Of a DNA stretch of 64,000 nt, positions 28,072 to 37,662 are shown piece after piece. The stretch's first letter is position 1, and every line of letters starts with the position of its first letter. The translations under genes and the position numbers were made by a program. The DNA comes from Blastocatellia bacterium. Lineage in GTDB: Bacteria > Acidobacteriota > Blastocatellia > Chloracidobacteriales > Chloracidobacteriaceae. The stretch lies in assembly GCA_019695185.1 (NCBI GenBank), contig JAIBAN010000027.1, positions 17,216 through 81,215 of the forward strand, read 5' to 3'. The notes beneath the pieces are model-generated. The model had not been told where the DNA came from, searched no databases, and was given only the letters and a program-made list of their open reading frames with translations.

Positions 28072-29373
28072 TTAAGCGTACAAACCACGGGTCTGCAAAT
28101 CGTAGGCCATCCGGCTCAACCCCAGAGTATAGGCCGCCATGCGCATATTCAGGCTGTATTTTTCACCTGTCAGCACGACTTCCCGGAAGGCATTTGTGAT
28201 CTTGTCCTCCAGCCGTTCCATGACGACATCTTTGCGCCAGGTGAAGCCCATCCGGTTTTGTACCCATTCGAAGTAACGGACAATTGCTCCTCCGCCTTCG
28301 CCCAAAGTGGCGGGAATCACAAAAATTCCCCGGTAGTCCAGAATTGCCTCGGCCAGCCCGGTGGTTGCCCCGTAAGCGGCTTCGCACAAAATCTTGCATT
28401 TGGCTTTTTTGGCAATTTCGCCCGTGATTTGCTGCTGACGGAAAGCTGGCAGCAGAACCTCACCTTCCATCGTCAGCAATTCCTCGTCGTTAATGGCGTC
28501 ACCGTCCTTGTACCCGGCCAAGGTTCCGTTGAGGGCAAAATATTCCAACACTTCCGGAATATTCAGACCTTTCGGGTTATAGACCCCGCCGCCAAAATCG
28601 GCGATGGCCGTCACGGGGAATCCTTGGGCGTGGAGGAATGCAGCAGCATTTCCACCCCGGCGGCCAGCACCCTGGATATTGACGCGGGTTTTTTCAGGCG
28701 TCATGCCGAGTTTCTTGATGGCTTCCCGAATGCAGACCATGGCTCCGAACCCAATCGCTTCGATTGAACCTTGGGAACCACCCATTTCAACCGGTTTGCC
28801 GGTCACAATGGAACGCACGGTATGCCGGGCGTGCATCGAATAGGTGTCCATAATCCAGGCCATGACCTGTTGGTCCGTGCTCAAATCGGGTGCCAGAATA
28901 TCCCGTTCGGGGCCCAGAATGTCCAACATTTCAGTCATATAGCGCCGGGTCATGCGCTCCAGTTCGGATTTGGACATTTCCTTCGGGTTGCATTGGATTC
29001 CTCCCATCGAACCGCCGAAGGGAATATCCACCACCCCGCAAGTATAGGTTGCCAGCAAGGCCAGGGCACGCATTTCCTCAACCGTGATATCAGGTCGGTA
29101 ACGCAAACCGCCCTGCATGGGGCCGCTGGCAATGTGATGCTGAACGCGAAAAGCCGGGAAAACATGGATTTCGCCATTGTCGAGCTGAACCGGCAAATTC
29201 ACCTGGACTTCACGTCCCGGCACACGCATGCTCGTGGCCAGTTTTGAATCAAGGTTGAGTTTCTCGGCAGCCAGGTCAAAACATGAAAGGAGCGATTCAA
29301 TCAGCCCCATTTCGGTCAAGAGAATTTGGGATTGCTCACTGGAAATTGGATGCAGTGGTCGCTGTTCTGGCAT
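28072..29373 (-). CDS. Glu/Leu/Phe/Val dehydrogenase family protein with altered active site
   Basis: The 433-residue sequence aligns along its whole length with NAD(P)-dependent glutamate dehydrogenases (DILAPDLSTDQQVMAW, TGKPVEMGGSQG, a Rossmann VNIQGAG). Several otherwise fixed residues differ: the Lys of GPxKGG is Gln87, the Lys of PFGGxKGG is Met123, the Ser-Gly-Arg-x2-Ala-Thr-Gly block reads QGSIEAIGFG, and EGANGPTT reads EAAYGATT. The two lysines normally bind substrate carboxylates, so ordinary glutamate turnover is unlikely. It could be a regulatory subunit, as the GdhA subunit of Thermus is reported to be, or have another substrate. No second gdh gene is in the window. Confidence 0.88.
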   Translation of the reverse strand: MPEQRPLHPISSEQSQILLTEMGLIESLLSCFDLAAEKLNLDSKLATSMRVPGREVQVNLPVQLDNGEIHVFPAFRVQHHIASGPMQGGLRYRPDITVEEMRALALLATYTCGVVDIPFGGSMGGIQCNPKEMSKSELERMTRRYMTEMLDILGPERDILAPDLSTDQQVMAWIMDTYSMHARHTVRSIVTGKPVEMGGSQGSIEAIGFGAMVCIREAIKKLGMTPEKTRVNIQGAGRRGGNAAAFLHAQGFPVTAIADFGGGVYNPKGLNIPEVLEYFALNGTLAGYKDGDAINDEELLTMEGEVLLPAFRQQQITGEIAKKAKCKILCEAAYGATTGLAEAILDYRGIFVIPATLGEGGGAIVRYFEWVQNRMGFTWRKDVVMERLEDKITNAFREVVLTGEKYSLNMRMAAYTLGLSRMAYDLQTRGLYA

Positions 29374-29842
29374 ATCGTGGATTCCTTAGAGTTGAGTTCG
29401 TGCCGTCTGCACACAGCCGTCAACACTTCCTTGAGTTGGCCCAAAAGCCCGCAGGATGGTCGAAGCTGTGAAGATTCAGGAAATGAAAAATAATAGATGA
29501 GAGCATGTGAAGATTGGCTGGCAACTATACACAAATGCGCTTTCGGGCGAAAGCACTTCCATGTATCATCCAACCTGTTACAACTGACCGGCAATCAGTC
29601 TGATGCAGCCAGGCGAAACAAACCTGTCGGTGCCGCATAAAACCTTTTGTTCAAGCCCGGTCTGAAACGGTACGATGTGAATTGGGGGATCACCCCCGAC
29701 ATTCCTATCGTTATCAGTTTGACACAGTAAAATCAACGTTCTCCCGGACGTTCCTCCTTGAAAATGCAGAGTTTTTTACAGCAATCCGGCACGGAGAAGT
29801 TTTTCCCGGCAAATCCTGTTACGTGTTATCTGGAGACTTTGT
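29374..29842. other. Long intergenic region between two divergent genes
   Basis: This 469-bp gap separates the GDH homologue (minus) from the zinc-ribbon gene (plus). It has no heptamer cassette, unlike most gaps, and must hold both promoters. A hairpin GCTTTCG-GG-CGAAAGC lies at 29539-29554 and GGGGG-ATCA-CCCCC near 29686. I could not fix a promoter. Confidence 0.6.
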
Positions 29843-31123
29843 ATGAAATGCCCTGAATGTGGAACCGATGCCCGCACCGGCACCCGCTTTTGCCGCAATT
29901 GCGGTGAGATGCTGCCCGCCGAAGAGACCCTGGCGATGGAAGCCCCCAAACCAGGGGCTGCCCCTGCGTCATCCGTTCCCCCAAGTGCCGTAGCACAGTC
30001 CACCGTTCCGATGAGCGCCCTCAAGACCGGCCCCAATGCACCGGCCAACCTTCCGACCATGCCCATGCAATCGGCTTTTCCAGGTGCGGTGATGGCAGAA
30101 CCGGCCAAACCGGCTCCGGCACCCGAAACTCCACGTCCCGTGCAAATGTTTCAGGCCCAATCGCCAAGTCCGGCTCCACCCCCAAACACCCCGCCCCAGC
30201 CACCGGCTCCGGCGCTGTCCACCCCGCCCCAGCCAACTCCCCTGCAAGCCACCATTGCCGCTCCCCAGCCTCCATTGAAACCACCTTCTGCGCCGGCTTT
30301 TCCACCTGCGGCTCCGCCTGCTCCCCCAGCCAACCAGGGCTACGGGCCGCCGCTCGCCAGTTTTGCCCCGCCACCCCAGGCGCATAATCATAATTTAGCG
30401 CCGCCGCCGCAGGGTATTCCGCAACCACCTGGGTTTCCCGGAGCCGGGAGCGGTACGCCGGGGCTTTCCGGTCCAGGGTACGGTGCCCATCCGGGAATGC
30501 CAGTCGGTCCCGGAATGGGAAACGCACCACTCCGTCAGCCGCAGGGAATGCCTTCCCCGCCGCCCTCGCCTCCGTCAACAGCTCCGCGCAAAAAGAACAA
30601 TACGGGGCTTTTTGTCCTGATTGGCGGAGTTGCGGTGGTGGGAGTTCTCATGCTGGGCCTGATTATCGCTGGTTTTGTGATTACCTCCCGGTCTCCGGCT
30701 CCGACCGAGAAAAAACCCGTGGCCACCAATCCGACCAAATCAACGCGCGGCGAAACAAAGATTTTTGAAAGCTACCTGAGCAAGGTTGAAGTGAGTTACA
30801 TGAACTCCGCACCGAAAAATAACGACGATATTTATTTCGATGCGGACCATCAGGGAACCGAATTCCCGTCCGGCATTCGTGCCCTGGTGTTGCATTTGGA
30901 GGGCAATCCCCCCGCTGATGCCGATTTGACCGTGTACTGGTCCCGAAGCGGTTCCCAAATCAAAGAGCAGGATATTGGAACCGACCTCCGGCGGGGCCGG
31001 GATTTGAACCTGAGCATCTATAAAACCGACGGCGGCACCATCGGGAACGGCAACTATCAGGTTGAAATCCGCCAGAAGGATGGCTCTGTCGCCGCCCGTG
31101 TCACCTTTTACGTTGGGGAGTAA
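29843..31123 (+). CDS. Zinc-ribbon, proline-rich, single-pass membrane protein
   Basis: The 426-residue protein begins with a zinc ribbon (CPEC at residues 3-6 and CRNCG near 20), followed by about 230 residues rich in Pro, Ala and Gln, one membrane segment (about 255-280, GLFVLIGGVAVVGVLML) and an extracytoplasmic beta-rich domain of about 140 residues (IYFDADHQGTEF, YQVEIRQKDGSVAARV). The layout, cytoplasmic ribbon with external beta domain, occurs widely in bacteria without known function. It is followed by a second zinc-ribbon membrane protein on the same strand. Confidence 0.8.
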   Translation: MKCPECGTDARTGTRFCRNCGEMLPAEETLAMEAPKPGAAPASSVPPSAVAQSTVPMSALKTGPNAPANLPTMPMQSAFPGAVMAEPAKPAPAPETPRPVQMFQAQSPSPAPPPNTPPQPPAPALSTPPQPTPLQATIAAPQPPLKPPSAPAFPPAAPPAPPANQGYGPPLASFAPPPQAHNHNLAPPPQGIPQPPGFPGAGSGTPGLSGPGYGAHPGMPVGPGMGNAPLRQPQGMPSPPPSPPSTAPRKKNNTGLFVLIGGVAVVGVLMLGLIIAGFVITSRSPAPTEKKPVATNPTKSTRGETKIFESYLSKVEVSYMNSAPKNNDDIYFDADHQGTEFPSGIRALVLHLEGNPPADADLTVYWSRSGSQIKEQDIGTDLRRGRDLNLSIYKTDGGTIGNGNYQVEIRQKDGSVAARVTFYVGE

Positions 31124-31136
31124 CAAAACCACAGAA

Positions 31137-31158
31137 TTGAGGACTGAGGACTGAGGAC
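31137..31158. repeat. Short 7-bp array (TGAGGAC)
   Basis: Three copies of TGAGGAC lie 14 nt after the preceding stop codon. I see no complementary right arm in the rest of the gap. Confidence 0.85.
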
Positions 31159-31279
31159 TGGGTACTGAAAACCGAGATTGCCCCAGAATTCTCGCGTAAT
31201 CCGACAATTCCGGCTCCACACCAGGTTACCGAACCAAGCCGGTTTGAATCCAACCATCAAAACCCAGGACTCAAACGCA

Positions 31280-32050
31280 ATGACCTCTACACTTCATTGT
31301 CCGCGTTGCGGATTTGTCAATTCCGTCACGGTTACAGCCTGCATTCAATGTGGATCCGGGCTCTTTACACAACAAGCTCCAAATCCTTACCTGCCGACGG
31401 CAGCACCCGTTGCCCCGCAGCAGCCCCATGCGCCGCCACCAGCTTTCGGAGGCTATTCAACCGCTTCGCCTCCTGCTTATGGAATGGTGCCCAGTTATGG
31501 GCTTCCTCCTCAACAACTTGGCTTTGGAACCTTCAACCCATTGCCGGACAATGGGATTTGGCAACATGGCAACGAGCTGGTCATGCACAAACAAGCCGTC
31601 CTGCCTGATGTCTGTGTCGTCTGCAATTGCCCGGCGGAGGGTGTTCGCCTGCGCAAAAAACTTCGCTGGCACAGTCCCTGGCTCTTACTTTTGCTTTTGG
31701 TGAATGTCATTGTTTTTGCAGTGGTAGCCTCCATTCTGCAAAAAAGAGCGACGGTTGATCTGGGTGTCTGTGAAAAACACCTCATGCGGCATAAAAATTT
31801 TTACTGGATGAGTTGGCTGTTGTGTGTAACCGGGATTATCGGTCTGCTGGTTTCCATCAGCCAATCAAGTGGTTGGATTGCTTTGGGCGGAGTCGGGCTG
31901 ATTGTGGCTGGTGCGGTCTGTGGCACAATGTCCAAACTGATTGGGGTTAGCCGTATTGATGAGACACATATCTGGCTCAAAAAGGTCCATCCCGATTTGA
32001 TGGCCCAGTTCCCCAACTGGCTTTCAAACCCCTATCGGCCTATGAAATAA
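31280..32050 (+). CDS. Zinc-ribbon protein with C-terminal membrane helices
   Basis: The 256-residue protein starts with a zinc ribbon (CPRCGFVNSVTVTACIQCGSG), has a Pro/Ala-rich stretch and a conserved-looking cytoplasmic part with a second Cys pair (CVVCNCPAEG), then four hydrophobic segments in two pairs (about 130-155 and 180-225). I start at the ATG at 31280 because the ribbon follows directly; the frame is open 34 codons further upstream without any recognisable sequence. Its function is unknown. The stop codon is followed directly by a heptamer arm. Confidence 0.75.
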   Translation: MTSTLHCPRCGFVNSVTVTACIQCGSGLFTQQAPNPYLPTAAPVAPQQPHAPPPAFGGYSTASPPAYGMVPSYGLPPQQLGFGTFNPLPDNGIWQHGNELVMHKQAVLPDVCVVCNCPAEGVRLRKKLRWHSPWLLLLLLVNVIVFAVVASILQKRATVDLGVCEKHLMRHKNFYWMSWLLCVTGIIGLLVSISQSSGWIALGGVGLIVAGAVCGTMSKLIGVSRIDETHIWLKKVHPDLMAQFPNWLSNPYRPMK

Positions 32051-32159
32051 AGACTGCGGGCTGAGCCGGAAAACCAGCCAGCACTTTTCCTTTTTGACCG
32101 AACACCGTTCCTATGAAACGTCCCAAACCTCAGTCCGCTGTCCCCAGCCCGCAGTCCTT
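32051..32159. repeat. Inverted 7-bp repeat with its right arm inside the MFS gene
   Basis: The left arm (about 32051-32069) follows the previous stop codon; the complementary right arm (about 32128-32159, CAGTCC-like heptamers) lies in codons 5-16 of the MFS transporter. Confidence 0.75.
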
Positions 32160-33375
32160 GAAGCCCGCTTCCCAGCCCTCACATCGGATTCCCAGGCCGG
32201 TCATCATGCTCGGACTGGTCAGCCTGTTGACCGATGTTGCCAGTGAAATGCTCTATCCGGTGGCTCCGCTTTTTTTGACGCAGACGTTGGGTGCGTCAAT
32301 TGTTGTGCTGGGTACCCTGGAAGGCTTTGTTGAGTTTGTTTCGGGGTTGCTCAAAGGGTATTTTGGCGCACTTTCCGACCGATTGGGCAGCCGGGCACCG
32401 TTTGTTCGGGCAGGATACGCGCTTTCAGCCCTGGCCAAACCCCTCCCAGGGGTTTGGAGCACAGTTGCGGGCGTGGTCACCGGACGGCTGGCGGACCGCC
32501 TGGGAAAAGGCATCCGGTCGGCACCACGGGACGCATTGCTTTCCGGTTATGGAGACCACACCAACCAGGGGGCGATTTTCGGTCTGCACCGGGCCATGGA
32601 CACCACCGGGGCCATCATCGGACCATTGCTGGCATTGGGATTTCTGGCACTCTACCCCGGACAGTACCGGCAATTGTTTCTGTGGGCCTTCCTGCCTTCG
32701 GCTGCCGCCGTTGCGGCCACCTGGTTTGTCCAGGAACTTCCGCAGGCCACCGGACGCAAACAGAAACCATTCGCCCCTTTTGCGGTTTTTGGTTTCTGGC
32801 GCAGGGCTTCAGCTCCGTATCGCTGGTTAGTGGTGGCCCTCACGCTTTTTTCCATCGTCAACAGCAGCGACGTGTTTTTGATACTGAAAGCCGGGAATGT
32901 GGGATTTTCTCCCATTGCGGCAATCGGCGGATATGTGCTCTATAATTTCACTTATGCAGTGGCAGCCTACCCTTTGGGCCGTTGGTCGGATTCCATTGGG
33001 AAAAAACCGGTCTTGCTGGGCGGTTGGCTGATTTACGCTGCTGTGTATGCCGGGTTTGCGCTGGCCACGCAAAGCTGGCATGCCTGGGTCTTGTTTGGCT
33101 GTTATGGAATTTACACCGCTGCCACCGAGGGTGTCGCCAAAGCCTGGATTGCCGATTTGGTTCCGGCTGCGGACCGGGGAGCCGCCATTGGCTTGCAAAC
33201 CATGCTGGCCAGTTTTGGAACCCTGCTGGCCAGCACCACTGCCGGATTCCTTTCCCAATATGTCAGCCTCAACGCACCGTTCTGGTATGCCTGCGCTGGT
33301 AGCCTCCTGGGAATTCTGCTGCTGGCGCTGACGCAACCTTCCAGTTCGGCTGAAAACTCGGCCCCAGTCACATGA
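32113..33375 (+). CDS. Major facilitator superfamily transporter
   Basis: The 420-residue protein has about 12 membrane segments and the MFS motif A variant GRLADRLGKGIRSAPRDALLSG, which marks a widespread bacterial MFS_1 subgroup of unknown substrate. RWSDSIGKKPVLLGG is the second, inter-half loop motif. The N-terminal 28 residues are hydrophilic, and residues 5-16 (KPQSAVPSPQSL) translate a heptamer repeat. If the ATG at 32113 is the true start (CTATG context), this tail is a repeat-derived addition; initiation at the downstream Met32 would remove it. Confidence 0.88.
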   Translation: MKRPKPQSAVPSPQSLKPASQPSHRIPRPVIMLGLVSLLTDVASEMLYPVAPLFLTQTLGASIVVLGTLEGFVEFVSGLLKGYFGALSDRLGSRAPFVRAGYALSALAKPLPGVWSTVAGVVTGRLADRLGKGIRSAPRDALLSGYGDHTNQGAIFGLHRAMDTTGAIIGPLLALGFLALYPGQYRQLFLWAFLPSAAAVAATWFVQELPQATGRKQKPFAPFAVFGFWRRASAPYRWLVVALTLFSIVNSSDVFLILKAGNVGFSPIAAIGGYVLYNFTYAVAAYPLGRWSDSIGKKPVLLGGWLIYAAVYAGFALATQSWHAWVLFGCYGIYTAATEGVAKAWIADLVPAADRGAAIGLQTMLASFGTLLASTTAGFLSQYVSLNAPFWYACAGSLLGILLLALTQPSSSAENSAPVT

Positions 33376-33479
33376 GTTCCGTTTGTTTTTCCAATATGCT
33401 CTGCATATAATCCAGCGAAAAACAGCCTGACGTTTCGTTTCAATCACCCCCAAATCCACCTGAAGCAATTGAGGAGCCC

Positions 33480-36400
33480 ATGAGACAGTGGATGCTGGTG
33501 TTTTTTCTCGCTGTGGGAGTCATCGGCACGTTGTTCTTACCTGGCGGCGCAACCCAGGCTCCCGCCCTGCCTGCCCCAAAGCTGACGATGCCAGCCAACG
33601 ATTTGCCTCCGGGGCGCAGTTTCTTCCGCTTGCACAATGAACAAAACGGCCTCAGCCAAAAATCGATTGTAGCCATTGCCCAGGACCGGCAAGGATATAT
33701 CTGGATTGGTTCAGACGATGGAGCCGCCTATTACAACGGTCGGACCTGGACGACCGTGAATATGCCAAATCCTCAGGTTTCAAATGAAGTCCGGGCCATT
33801 TGCCCTTCCCAGGATGGAAGTATCTGGTTTGCGCGGGGAGCCGGCGGGCTGGCCCGCTTGTACCAGAACCGGTGGACCAGTTTTGATGAGACAAACTCCA
33901 AACTCCCCAAAGGCTCGATCTTGGCGTTGCATGAGACGGTTTCCCCAACGGGAACCCCAATCCTCTGGGTCGCACTGGAAACCGGTTTGGCCTGTTACAC
34001 CAACGGCCATTGGTTTGTGGAGGACTCTCCCACATCCGACTTTTCCAAAACCACCATCCTCTGTTTTTTGGAAACCGTTGCTTCCAACGGAAAACATACG
34101 CTGTGGGCGGGAACCAATGCAGGGTTGTTTTATCTTGACCTTGAACAACCCGGTGTGCCAGGCGATTCCAAACGATGGGCAACCCATGCGGGGCCACAGG
34201 CCGAACTGCTCAAAAAAGAGGTTTACGCTCTTGCCGAACAAACTCTGCCGGGCGGAGAACGGTTTTTGTGGGTTGGCCGGGACCAAGACCTGATTGCCTT
34301 TGCTTTTGAACGAAGCGCCACCCGCCCCTTGCCTGATTGCCTGACGCGCTTCCCGCTCCAATCCTCTCCCTTGCCCGCCAGCATTTTCTCGCTGTTATCC
34401 AGCCGTTCTGCCCAGGGAACGCCGATTTTATGGGTTGGCACCAGCGGGGGACTGGCCCGGATTGAAGGCAGGACGCCCTCAAACAGCGAAAGGGCCGAAA
34501 CAATCCCCTTTTCTCCGGTTCCAAACCCGGCTGATTTGGCGGCCTGGACCGTCCTTTCCGATCAAAATTCAAACTTTCCCATCAATGGAGCTGCCTGTTT
34601 ACTCGAAACTGTTTCGGGAGACCGGCATACCTTGTGGGTGGGCACTGCCGGGAATGGAGTGGCGGCCTGGGAGGATGGTCGCTGGGTCACCTATGACACC
34701 GCCAGTTCAGGCGTCCCGAATAATCTGGTTTTTGGTTTGGCTGAAACGGTTCAGCCGGACGGGTCTTCGACCTATTGGTTTGGAACGGACGAAAACGGCC
34801 TCGCCCGCTACGAAAACGGACGCTGGACCCTTTTCAATTCGCAGAATTCAGGAGTTCCCAAATCCATCAATTGCTTGCTGGGCACCAAAACGCCGGACGG
34901 TCGCCCGGAACTCTGGTTTGGATCCAAAAATTATTTAATTGGCCGTTTCGACGGGTCAGCCTGGCAGTTTTTCAATCTTTTAGAATCCCCTTTGAGCACC
35001 AGGACCGTGTGGGACCTGCTGGAAACATTTTCAGTCACCGGAGAACGGACCATTTGGGCGGCTGGCGGGGACAAGGGCACCCTGCGGTTTCGCGGAAACC
35101 AATGGACCTTGCTCGCAGCGGAACATCCCGACCTGCCTCAAAATGAAGTGCGCCAACTGGCACAAACCCGCAATCGCGCCGGTCATCCGGTCATCTGGAT
35201 GGCAACCAGCGGCAGCGGGCTGATTCGCTACGAAGATATTCCGGCCCCTGGAAAAGCTGCCGTTTCGGTTTTCACCACTGCCAACTCCGGGTTACCGAAT
35301 AATCAAGTGTATTCCCTGTTGCCTTCGGTCTCAGCCAATGGCGAACCGGTCCTGTGGGTGGGCACTGCCGCCGGGGTGTGTCGCCTGAACCTGAATCAGA
35401 TTCAAGAACCAGGGCTGGTGCTCTCCACCGAAAGTACCCCTTCCATTCCGGACAACACGATTTTCCAAATTCGGGAAGATGCCCAAAAGCGGCTCTACCT
35501 CTTTACGAATAAAGGAATTGTGCGGCTGACCCCGAATGGGGAAACTTCCGGTTTTGAGGTCTCTACCTTTACCACAGAGGACGGATTGCCGGTCAACACC
35601 TGTAACGGTGAATGCTCGATGGTGGACCGGCGGGGACGGATTTGGGTGGGTACAATCAGAGGTGCAGCGGTCTTTGACCCGGCGAAACGAATGGAAGACC
35701 GCGCGGCCAAACCCCTTGTCATCGAGCATGCCTGGCTGGGCGGCCTTCCGTTTCGCGCCGACCGAAAAGATGTCCTCCCCCATGAATCATTGATTGGCCC
35801 AGGCGGCGACTCATTGAACGGCGTCAGCTTGGCGTACCATGAAAACCGGCTGGTTTTTGAGGTATCGCTGCTTGGAGCCGGGAAAAGTTCTGAAACCAGG
35901 TATCGCACCCAACTGGTTGGGCTGGAGGAAGAGCCCACCGCCTGGAAATCTGATTTTAAGCGCGAATACCTGTCCCTGCCCGCCGGAAGTTATACCTTCA
36001 GAGTCTGGGGTAAAGATTCCGCCGGCAATGTCAGCGGCCCTCAGGAAGTATCGTTTGTCATCCGGCCCGCACCCTGGCTGACGTGGTGGGCTTTTGCTGT
36101 TTATGCCTTGTGCGCCACCGGACTGGTTTATGGCGGTGTGCGCTGGCGGTTGAACGCGTTGCGCCAGCGCAATGAACTGCTGGAACACAGCGTCGTCAAA
36201 CGGACGGAGGAACTTTCCCACAAAAATCAGGAACTGGACCGCAAAGTCGAAGAACTGGCGCAAAAAAACACGGAACTGGCCCGTTCCCGCGAGGAAATCC
36301 TCCAGTCGTATCAACAAGCCGGGCGGATTTTCAACGCATTGGCTGAAGCCTTGCCCGGCAGCGTCCTGGACGACAAATACCGGCTGGAGGAAAAAATCGG

Positions 36401-37538
36401 GTCCGGCGGATTTGGAGCCGTCTTCCGCGCCACCCATCTGACCCTTAAAAAAAGCGTAGCCGTCAAGGTTTTTCGCCCCATTCAGGGAAATGCCTCGACT
36501 GAAAGCCTGGAGCGCTTCAAACGCGAAGCCGTTTCCACCTGCCGAGTCAATCACCCGAATGCCGTGGCCGTGATTGATTCGGGAGTGGCCAGCACCGGAG
36601 TTGCCTACCTTGTGATGGAATTGCTGAACGGCTGTACTCTGGCTCAGGAACTCAAACAATCCGGAAGATTCACCGCCCTGCGTTGCGCCGAGGTCGTGTT
36701 GCCCATTTGCAGTGTTTTGGCCAAAGCCCACGCCGCCGGAATTGTTCACCGCGACATCAAACCGGACAATATCTTTCTGCACCGCACCGCAGAAGGGGAA
36801 GAGGTCGTCAAAGTGGTGGACTTTGGGATTGCCAAATTACTGGGAGAAGCTCAGGAAGCTGAAATGGAAACCCTGACGGCAACCAACCACATTGTCGGGA
36901 CGCCGGTGTTTATGGCCCCCGAACGCCTGCTGTGCAAGCCTTATGACGGAATTTCCGATGTCTATAGCGTGGGGGTGCTGGCTTACCTCATGCTCACCGG
37001 GAAATTTCCATTTTTTTCCCAGGCAGGCATTGGCGGAATCATTCTGCAACAAATGACCCTGGAACCGCCTCCCTTGCGGCAGTTCAATCCAGGGCTTCCT
37101 GAAGCCGTGGAAGCAGCCATCTTGCAAGCATTGGCCAAATCGCCTGAGCACCGCCCCACCCCCGCTGAGTTTGCCCGCAGGTTGGGGCAGGCAGTGGGCC
37201 TGGAAACGCCGCAAGCCGGGCTGACTGATACGGGGGCAGCCGAACGTTTTTCGGCATCCACGGCTGATTCGCAAGTCACCAAAGAGTTTACCGAAGCCGC
37301 TCAAGCGGAAACCCTGGGGCTGCCCCCCGCTTTTGTGGCCACCCTGCAAATTGAGCGCCGGGAAACACCGGACAGCAAGCCCAAAGCCGCGTTTTACCAA
37401 TTGGAAACGGCTCAATATGTGACAGCCACCGAAGAGGCGGAAACGGTTCAATCCCCAATGCCTTTTCAGCCGGTGACCAATCCGACGAACTCTGACGCCA
37501 GCCAAACCGAGGAAAACCCGCTTTCAGATGGTGTGTGA
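33480..37538 (+). CDS. Propeller-type receptor Ser/Thr protein kinase
   Basis: In 1352 residues this protein joins a sensor normally found on histidine kinases to a Ser/Thr kinase. Order: signal peptide (1-26); about 12-14 propeller strands (LWVGTAGNGVAAWEDGRW and similar, about 50-780); a Y_Y_Y domain (about 783-860); a membrane segment (866-889); a coiled coil (about 890-950); and a Hanks-type kinase (about 965-1230) with GSGGFG (974-979), Lys996, HRD (1090-1092), DFG (1114-1116) and APE (1146-1148), all intact. A 120-residue Thr/Glu-rich tail follows and may be a phosphorylation target. The layout implies an external ligand sensed by the propeller and a cytoplasmic phosphorylation output. 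It stands alone in its transcript. Confidence 0.94.
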   Translation: MRQWMLVFFLAVGVIGTLFLPGGATQAPALPAPKLTMPANDLPPGRSFFRLHNEQNGLSQKSIVAIAQDRQGYIWIGSDDGAAYYNGRTWTTVNMPNPQVSNEVRAICPSQDGSIWFARGAGGLARLYQNRWTSFDETNSKLPKGSILALHETVSPTGTPILWVALETGLACYTNGHWFVEDSPTSDFSKTTILCFLETVASNGKHTLWAGTNAGLFYLDLEQPGVPGDSKRWATHAGPQAELLKKEVYALAEQTLPGGERFLWVGRDQDLIAFAFERSATRPLPDCLTRFPLQSSPLPASIFSLLSSRSAQGTPILWVGTSGGLARIEGRTPSNSERAETIPFSPVPNPADLAAWTVLSDQNSNFPINGAACLLETVSGDRHTLWVGTAGNGVAAWEDGRWVTYDTASSGVPNNLVFGLAETVQPDGSSTYWFGTDENGLARYENGRWTLFNSQNSGVPKSINCLLGTKTPDGRPELWFGSKNYLIGRFDGSAWQFFNLLESPLSTRTVWDLLETFSVTGERTIWAAGGDKGTLRFRGNQWTLLAAEHPDLPQNEVRQLAQTRNRAGHPVIWMATSGSGLIRYEDIPAPGKAAVSVFTTANSGLPNNQVYSLLPSVSANGEPVLWVGTAAGVCRLNLNQIQEPGLVLSTESTPSIPDNTIFQIREDAQKRLYLFTNKGIVRLTPNGETSGFEVSTFTTEDGLPVNTCNGECSMVDRRGRIWVGTIRGAAVFDPAKRMEDRAAKPLVIEHAWLGGLPFRADRKDVLPHESLIGPGGDSLNGVSLAYHENRLVFEVSLLGAGKSSETRYRTQLVGLEEEPTAWKSDFKREYLSLPAGSYTFRVWGKDSAGNVSGPQEVSFVIRPAPWLTWWAFAVYALCATGLVYGGVRWRLNALRQRNELLEHSVVKRTEELSHKNQELDRKVEELAQKNTELARSREEILQSYQQAGRIFNALAEALPGSVLDDKYRLEEKIGSGGFGAVFRATHLTLKKSVAVKVFRPIQGNASTESLERFKREAVSTCRVNHPNAVAVIDSGVASTGVAYLVMELLNGCTLAQELKQSGRFTALRCAEVVLPICSVLAKAHAAGIVHRDIKPDNIFLHRTAEGEEVVKVVDFGIAKLLGEAQEAEMETLTATNHIVGTPVFMAPERLLCKPYDGISDVYSVGVLAYLMLTGKFPFFSQAGIGGIILQQMTLEPPPLRQFNPGLPEAVEAAILQALAKSPEHRPTPAEFARRLGQAVGLETPQAGLTDTGAAERFSASTADSQVTKEFTEAAQAETLGLPPAFVATLQIERRETPDSKPKAAFYQLETAQYVTATEEAETVQSPMPFQPVTNPTNSDASQTEENPLSDGV

Positions 37539-37662
37539 AACTTGTGGCGCGCTTTGTTTCATTGCGCTTGTGCCTTGACCATGCAAATTGGAGAACCAAA
37601 GAGTTTTTTCCGGGCGTCATGCAAGAAAGCGCGTCACATTTTTTGAATTTCCCAACACCTGC

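Noticed and set aside
29719..29747. TTGACA as a promoter for the zinc-ribbon gene
   Set aside because: No -10-like hexamer at 16-18 bp distance.
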